From assembly GCF_000003605.2 (NCBI RefSeq), contig NW_003157227.1, positions 614,147-678,146 of the forward strand: 64,000 bases of DNA. The letters run 5' to 3'. A model generated the notes under the pieces. It did no database searches. It had not been told where the DNA came from and saw only the letters and a program-made list of their open reading frames with translations. Below, piece after piece: positions 58,245 to 64,000 of this stretch; position 1 is the stretch's first letter, and the number at the start of each line of letters is the position of its first letter. The position numbers were made by a program, and so were the translations under genes. This stretch comes from Saccoglossus kowalevskii (Eukaryota > Hemichordata > Enteropneusta > Harrimaniidae).

Positions 58245-58517
58245 ATGAGAAGAAGACGTCACGAAGAGTTGGCTTTCGATAGCACAGTCGATTCGGCCTT
58301 CGTCAGCCTTCTGACTGATGCAAACAATCAAATCTCCACATGTTTCATATTCTCGTTTCAATGCATACGATATGAAGATATACATGTGTGTACAAGTTGG
58401 TGCCTGTGCTGCGTATTGTTACTGCATGTAATAATGATGAGCCAAATGAGCTTCGTTGTACCAAACGAGACAACAAGGTGTAGTGTGCCAGGTCATGTGA
58501 CCCATGATAGACTATAG
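58245..58517 (+). other. Unassigned 90-codon open frame
   Basis: Starts ATG and reads MRRRRHEELAFDSTVDSAF, then a Cys/Leu-rich, partly hydrophobic middle (TSWCLCCVLLLHVIMMS) and ends PGHVTHDRL. It lies 30 bases after the preceding frame's stop in the same GC-richer block. No homology recognised. Confidence 0.2.
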
Positions 58518-60219
58518 ACGTAAATAACCACCGACATTAAGTTAAGTCACGATACTCGTTTCTCCAAATATTTTAGCTATTTAGCTCTCAATGAGATCTC
58601 AGCGGCCGTTTTCATCTTAATCATGTCTGTTGTTGCTCAAACACAAACTGTCCTTCAAAATGTATGGATGCTATTCGTACATCCTAACATTTTACTACAT
58701 GACAGGGATATTATTTTGGTATAACAAAGACAATTTTTTTAAATAAATATCAGATGGATTCAAAAATCCTTAAAACTCGCCAAAAATACGCAGTTCAAAC
58801 ATAAATACGTTACATAAAAATGGTAAGACAATAGCAAGTAAAATAGACGTTTTTATTGCACGTCATCGCAAAATTGACGAGCTTTTATGTTCATTACTAA
58901 CTACAAGTTACATTAAGAATAAAACTCCAACACTCATCTCTTTAAACCGAAGTAGTGTCACCGTTTTAAGTATTCTCATCGCGCGACTGACTATCGTTAT
59001 GTTGTAACGTCCATTATGATATAATTATATAACGATTTTTACGAGGCGTATCTCATTGCCCGTGGAAATAAATATTTAATTAAGACGTAATCTACGCGAC
59101 TGGACTTGAGTTGTTGTCATGGATACTAATTTGATTGCGTATAGTTGTCAAGTTTTATTATCTTAGAATGTGTTTTTTAATCGGCATGTAAGGTGGTATG
59201 GCGCGCGCCTGAAGGAGTTGTAGCAGTACGTGTAGTTGTGGACTTCTGTTGCCAATCACTATTCTAAGGGATGGACCATTAGAAACTCTGGGGGCGATGG
59301 TAGAAGAGAACTGTACAATTGCTTTACTTCTCTTAGAGTTGTTGTTCCAATATGTGGAAGACTTTTTTTTTCTTGAGGGCATAGACGTTCACAATTTAAT
59401 TCCAATTCTATCATCGCAGTAATAATTCTCTAAGTATGGGTTTTCTGTCATGTTCCGATATATGTAATTGTACTGACAGCCGAATAGACAACATCTGCAG
59501 CGAGTATGGGTGGCATCCATTATTTCGCAAATGTATTCTTAACGAGGTCAACTTTGATATACGCGGGTTACCCAATCTGGTTGTAAACATTCTTAGTACA
59601 AAAAACAAATCCCGCACTATCGTCACAACCAATAAATCTCGACATGCTAGGCTCAGGGGTGGTGTAATGCCACACATAAGATTCCAAAATCGATATACTG
59701 AGCAGAAAACTGAATAATCTGCCTACGATCATGCGTATTCTGTATGTGTACCAAACCCTGTTACACCCATTACGTACTATCATTACTGCATTACCGATGT
59801 CTACGCATACACGAATAATCGAATCCACGATCACACCCAATATAGCTGTGATTTAAAACACGGGACAACTACATTAAGGAGATAGGAAACCCTATTAAGG
59901 ATATTTCTATATGTCATTTGGATGGTTATTTCGCTGAGCATTCGCGGTATAATCATGTGGACCGCCTAATTTTTTCTCAGCCTTCGATTACTGCTCAATT
60001 TCAGCGGTTTCTTTTCATGTTTTGAAACGTTAAATATGTAATGAAAAGTTCAATGAAATGTGCATTCTTTTTTTATGGCATTAGGCTCGCAGTGGGAAAA
60101 CGAAAACATCTCATATAAGACGTCAACGGCGACCCCCTTGATAGAGTAGTAGTTGCCCGGGCAACGAAAGAGAAAGAGTATATGCAGAGCCGTGTAACCG
60201 AGTAATATACATGTATATA
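58518..60219. other. Intergenic, no confident gene
   Basis: An open + frame at 59436-59717 (93 codons, ends EQKTE) and two - strand frames over the same block were considered. None has a recognisable domain. The + frame ends with a basic stretch (RHARLRGG) that recalls retroelement ORF starts, too weak to call. Confidence 0.35.
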
Positions 60220-61060
60220 TGACATTTTCCAACAAGATGATCATGTTTTTTTTCTTTCCGTATTTGTGTGGGAGTAAGCACGAATGCAAGAACTAGACCT
60301 CTTTCTTAAATATAATTAATTGTGAGCACTGCTATAATGATAGTATATGGTTTCCTTTTTTGACGTTAAAAGTTCTCTATCACTGTCCTTTGCGTAGTTA
60401 ACCAATTTCTCCTAGGTATAACGATATTTATCATTTTGTCTTGATGATCACTTACTCGAGTATGTTCCGAAAACAAGTGTCATACTTGTGTTAGTTCAAA
60501 CAACGTGAACATAAACCTCCATGAGCATTCGTCATTCTGTGATCGTCATGTGTCTAGTATAGACGTAATACAATAAATTAAGCAGTCAGTCTACATATAT
60601 ACATTACATTTAATTAAATAAATTATTTAGAATCCATAAACCGGTAACGACATTATGATCTGCATTTAAAAGAATAATAGACCACTTTGTTTAACATACG
60701 ATTTCCTTTTAAAAGTCCACTTAGTATACGAGGATACACGTGTATGTAAGAACAAAACCTTAACATTCTTTCACAAGATGATCGTGTTATTTTTTCTTCA
60801 TATTTCTGTGCCAATAAGTACTAATGTGTTACATAATAGTTCCCAAACACTAACATAAACCATCACGGCTGTGATTCCAATGTGTGTTATACACACGTAA
60901 TTCAATCAATTAACTATCGACAAGCTAATTGCATGCATTACAAAAACATTTAAATGAATTATTTAGACTCTATATAAGCCCGCTATGATCTGGATAAACG
61001 TCTACTTTGTTTAACATATAATATTGTTTAAAAGCATGCTTTAGTTTTTAACAGACCACT
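60220..61060 (+). repeat. Diverged direct duplication
   Basis: CAAGATGATCATGTT..TTTCTTTCCGTATTTGTGTG near 60231 matches CAAGATGATCGTGTT..TTTCTTCATATTTCTGTG near 60773. CATTTAATTAAATAAATTATTTAG near 60607 matches a 60949 copy, and ACTTTGTTTAACATA occurs near 60682 and 61003. Order is kept but spacing differs by indels. Non-coding. Confidence 0.6.
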
Positions 61061-61111
61061 TTTGTTACCGAATACCCATTCGTTCATGAGACTACTTCTG
61101 CTAAACGTGTG

Positions 61112-61217
61112 CTTTAAGGGCGGTAGTTGTCGCGCCGCGTCCTGTTAGATATTGGACTCATAGCGACGTATACAACGCGTGTAAAATACATTGTTCATTT
61201 ACAAGAAATACGAACGT
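61112..61217 (-). repeat. Inverted partial copy of the 4384-4522 element
   Basis: TTTAAGGGCGGTAGTTGTCG, GACGTATACAACGCGTGTAA and AATACATTGTTCATTTACA match the reverse complement of 4384-4522 in order. It lacks the far end. About 85% similar by eye. Confidence 0.7.
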
Positions 61218-62688
61218 GAATTTTGGGCCAAGCGGTAAGGAGGGAATAGGGGTCTTCGTTTGAAATAAAATTCAACCTAGTCGGGCTTATATTATCGGTA
61301 CACATTTATTTCTACTGCTCAACCGTCGTTCTACATGACTAAGGGTATACACACCTCCACCGTCCCTCGAGACGGTGACACCACGGACTAAATGAAAAAA
61401 TAAAACAAGGAGACGAAAATAGCGATGCTGGTGCAGGTGGCTCTGTTTTGTAAATATCATCTGTAATTGTCGATACATCAATGTTATACAGAACACTCTA
61501 ATGATGACATCATATCGCAGAAAGCGTGGCAGGAATTCAAATTTGTTATCATTAAACATTACGTAATAAACATAATTATGCGGAGATTAGCGAACATCAG
61601 TATACGTAGACGCACGTACTCGCTCTGATCTAATCGCCACTATGAAAACTTCCTACATAAATCCAGGATACTAAATTCTGATAAAGAATGACGATAATGA
61701 TAAATTGTGACATCAAATACCAAGTTGTCCTCCAACACGTTATGAACGTATCAGCATGGAATTTATAAGTTTATAATCTGCGTCAAGTCGACGTTCGTCT
61801 TCGTCCTCGTTGACTATGTGTTTTAATCATTCCATGCATCTATCCAAATAGATGTCTAGTTACTAATACAAGCAATTGGTAGATTATTCTCTCCCATTCC
61901 TTGATATACCCCCACCTAATAACTTTATAATTAACAAATTCACAAAGTTTACTTTCGCATCAGCGCTCCAATCAGGAAATAATATGAATGTACAGTTTCA
62001 TTATCACAACCTGCCAATTTGATTCAGAATTAAACACATAACTATTGGGGAACCTATACCCGGCTGAATTAGACGCTTTCGAAAGTTAAGCAATACCCTG
62101 AATAATTCGACTGTCACCTCGTCGCGTCCAAAATATATCATACAACATACGCCGATATCGATGTGACAAATTGTAAAGAAAACTTTGAGTATGTCCCAGC
62201 AGTTTTTTACGATATTGCACATGCGCTGTCAATTGTTTATACGTACCAAGTATTAATTCAATAATAGCCAGAGGTTAAAACGCTGTACATGCTCATAGCT
62301 CAATGTGTATACAACATGCAATATCAAATATCAATTTAACATGCATGCTAAAATAATACTTCAATATCATGCACCCTAAAGAGGTTGTCATTTCTCTGTC
62401 ACCTAAATGGTGCCTCGTCTCGTAGAATCTTATTATTTCTTAATGCATTATATTAATGTATAGTCATCATGCGAAACACTTCAATTTAATTCTCTGTAAA
62501 ATCCATTAAACGCAAAGACGATCGTTTGAGCTGAGAAGGCTTCCCTTGGCCATAAACGCATTAGCAGGGTACATTTATATGTATATTAGAACCACTAAAC
62601 ATTACTGATATTTCGTGGATGACGGATAAAACGCGTTCGGCGTATGTCCGCGGGAAACATTATATATATCTGCGAATTGATCGCAACA
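61218..62688. other. Intergenic, 3' flank of the second GPCR gene
   Basis: No coding sequence recognised. Likely holds the 3'UTR of the - strand receptor gene in its right part. Confidence 0.35.
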
Positions 62689-63585
62689 TTAATTACAACG
62701 AAATGCTGTTTTAAAAGCGATTCTGTATCGGGAACTGGCAACGTTGTACACCACGGGATTGATGGAGGCATTCACCATTAAGAAATAAATAGCAACGTTA
62801 CGAAAACACGGGTACGTACTGAAAGCGGCGAAATACGAAAAGTAGAGAATCAGGAATTCTTCAATAAGTCTCAGAATATACGGGAACATGAAGATGATGT
62901 AGAGTACAGCAGTTATCAGACAGATGCGCATCACTTGCCTCTCTGTTTCCCAGGCAGCCGGTGAATTGAGAACGTTGTTTCGCGCTGATTTGCGCAGCGT
63001 GACAGCCATGCGAATGTACAGGACGAACACCAGTATCGTCAAGGTGAAGAACATGGGAATCAAAACCATAGTCTGCGCCATCTGGGTATAAGTAGAGTCT
63101 TTGCCATAGCAGGGGAGCAAGGGGGTAATACTTGGTAGAATAGCTAAGAGCCAACACAATGCTTGCAGGATCCACGATATCTTTCGCATCCAATACAAAC
63201 ATCCGTTACCGTGCAATGGGTAGCAAATGGCACAGTAGCGTTCAATGGCGATTACCCCGACGATGATCATCCCGGCAAAGAAGCCCGTGCTGGCTATGAA
63301 GTTGCTGATGCAATGAAACTCAATGTTGAGTAGTAACGGCGCACATATCTCAGTCCCTATGACATAACAAAAAGGCTGGATTCCGTTCAGTACTAAAAAT
63401 ATCAGATCGGCAATTGCTAAGTTGGCGAGGTATATGTTCGTAGTGGTGTGCATTTCTCGTAAGGATATGATAACGTACAGGAAGGCGGCGTTGCCCACAA
63501 TACCAACTGTGGTCAGTACAAGTGCCGTTATGTCTTGCGCCGTCTGGTCGCCGCATTCTACCCAGAACCAGGTCGTGTTGTTCAT
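62689..63585 (-). CDS. Class A (rhodopsin-family) GPCR, probable peptide receptor
   Basis: A 298-residue seven-helix receptor in a single open frame from ATG. N-terminus MNNTT carries an N-glycosylation site. Landmarks: GN at 31-32 in TM1, LANLAIAD ending D60 in TM2, C92 near the top of TM3 and C159 in loop 2, ERY at 115-117, W145 in TM4, P177 in TM5, FMFP at 232-235 in TM6, and NPVVY at 276-280 in TM7. As in the receptor at 27696, the TM6 toggle Trp is Met. The C-tail is very short (about 15 residues) and ends F-R-C-N, so palmitoylation at Cys297 is possible. The ligand cannot be named; TRH/peptide-receptor-like is the best guess. Confidence 0.88.
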   Translation of the reverse strand: MNNTTWFWVECGDQTAQDITALVLTTVGIVGNAAFLYVIISLREMHTTTNIYLANLAIADLIFLVLNGIQPFCYVIGTEICAPLLLNIEFHCISNFIASTGFFAGMIIVGVIAIERYCAICYPLHGNGCLYWMRKISWILQALCWLLAILPSITPLLPCYGKDSTYTQMAQTMVLIPMFFTLTILVFVLYIRMAVTLRKSARNNVLNSPAAWETERQVMRICLITAVLYIIFMFPYILRLIEEFLILYFSYFAAFSTYPCFRNVAIYFLMVNASINPVVYNVASSRYRIAFKTAFRCN

Positions 63586-64000
63586 GATTCGTAAGTAAAA
63601 CTTCGCAAAATGCTCGGAAACGTCTTGAGTTCACACCGTAGTATGAAAAAAAAGACAGTTGTTATTTCCGCTAAGTACGTGAGTAATTCCGTGGCAACAG
63701 GGCAACGTGGATATTGATTACAGACAAAAGTGCACAGTTGAACAGCGGGAAGCACTGCGCGACGCAGTAATGACAATATCGCCGAAACTCTCAATTATGT
63801 TAATGATACTGTCGCGATGGAAGATGATTGGGAAATGTGCCGCAGCTTCTCAGCGTGTCGGTACTTATATGGGTTTTCCCAGTACAGGCGTAATCCGTCA
63901 TCATCCGCATTTCCCGGCAGTCAACGTAGTTGCGTATAAACAACTAAAAACTGAGTGCTCGTACGCACGTTATATTATTTGCGGTGAACCCCGGGGAGTG
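63586..64000. other. 5' flank of the second GPCR gene
   Basis: A 70-codon - strand frame ends in a TGA overlapping the receptor ATG, but it begins at a TTG and has no ATG, so it is not a uORF. Otherwise non-coding, GC-richer than average. Confidence 0.4.
63861..63870 (-). promoter_or_regulatory. Candidate TATA box for the GPCR gene
   Basis: On the - strand CCCATATAAGTACC lies about 280 bases before the ATG. The spacing allows a short 5'UTR. Single motifs like this are common, so it is tentative. Confidence 0.2.

Noticed and set aside
59436-59717. 93-codon open frame with basic end
   Set aside because: The antisense strand is equally open and no retroelement block could be confirmed.
63582-63794. 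Apparent upstream ORF overlapping the second GPCR start
   Set aside because: It begins at TTG and contains no ATG, so it is not translated by ordinary initiation.
1-64000. tRNA, rRNA and CRISPR features
   Set aside because: No B-box-like GGTTCGAATCC in a cloverleaf context, no rRNA text and no spacer-repeat pattern; the tandem arrays have no unique spacers.

Overview
This is intron-rich, AT-rich eukaryotic DNA with GT-AG introns, decayed retroelements, MITE-like elements and many minisatellites. It fits a marine invertebrate. A decayed Ty3/gypsy element with integrase ahead of reverse transcriptase, the Gmr1 order described from deuterostomes, makes a deuterostome such as a hemichordate or echinoderm plausible. 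No species marker was seen, so this is inference.

Left third (1-12.6 kb, + strand): the 3' part of an FRMD4A/FRMD4B-type gene. Nine exons join in phase from the end of the FERM domain through the cytohesin-binding CUPID/DUF3338 coiled coil to a Ser/Thr/Pro-rich tail ending in Ser-Thr-Tyr-Val. The start and most of the FERM domain lie left of the window. The introns hold a TA-flanked MITE, a small inverted-repeat element and a diverged tandem repeat.

Middle-left (12.6-27.7 kb): non-coding flank, then a repeat family with AGCTCCG/CGGAGCT ends and internal units of about 155 bp. A degenerate LTR retrotransposon (18382-22476) sits inside one array with an exact 5-bp target duplication.

Two complete single-coding-exon class A GPCR genes lie on the - strand, at 27696-28673 and 62689-63585. 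Both look like peptide-type rhodopsin-family receptors and both have Met where the TM6 toggle Trp is usual. The first has a convincing 5'UTR acceptor and a candidate upstream donor.

Between them (29-62 kb) I find no confident host gene. The interval holds at least five remnants of non-LTR retrotransposons, a 30-bp minisatellite open in several frames on both strands, an AT-rich 18-19-bp array with higher-order structure, a 15-bp array that reads as pentapeptides, a (TTTAA)n tract, and a foldback element of about 1.4 kb whose long arms contain tandem repeats. There are also a second AGCTCCG element, a diverged direct duplication and several palindromes. Two adjacent unassigned open frames at 57.9-58.5 kb are the best candidates for an unrecognised gene.
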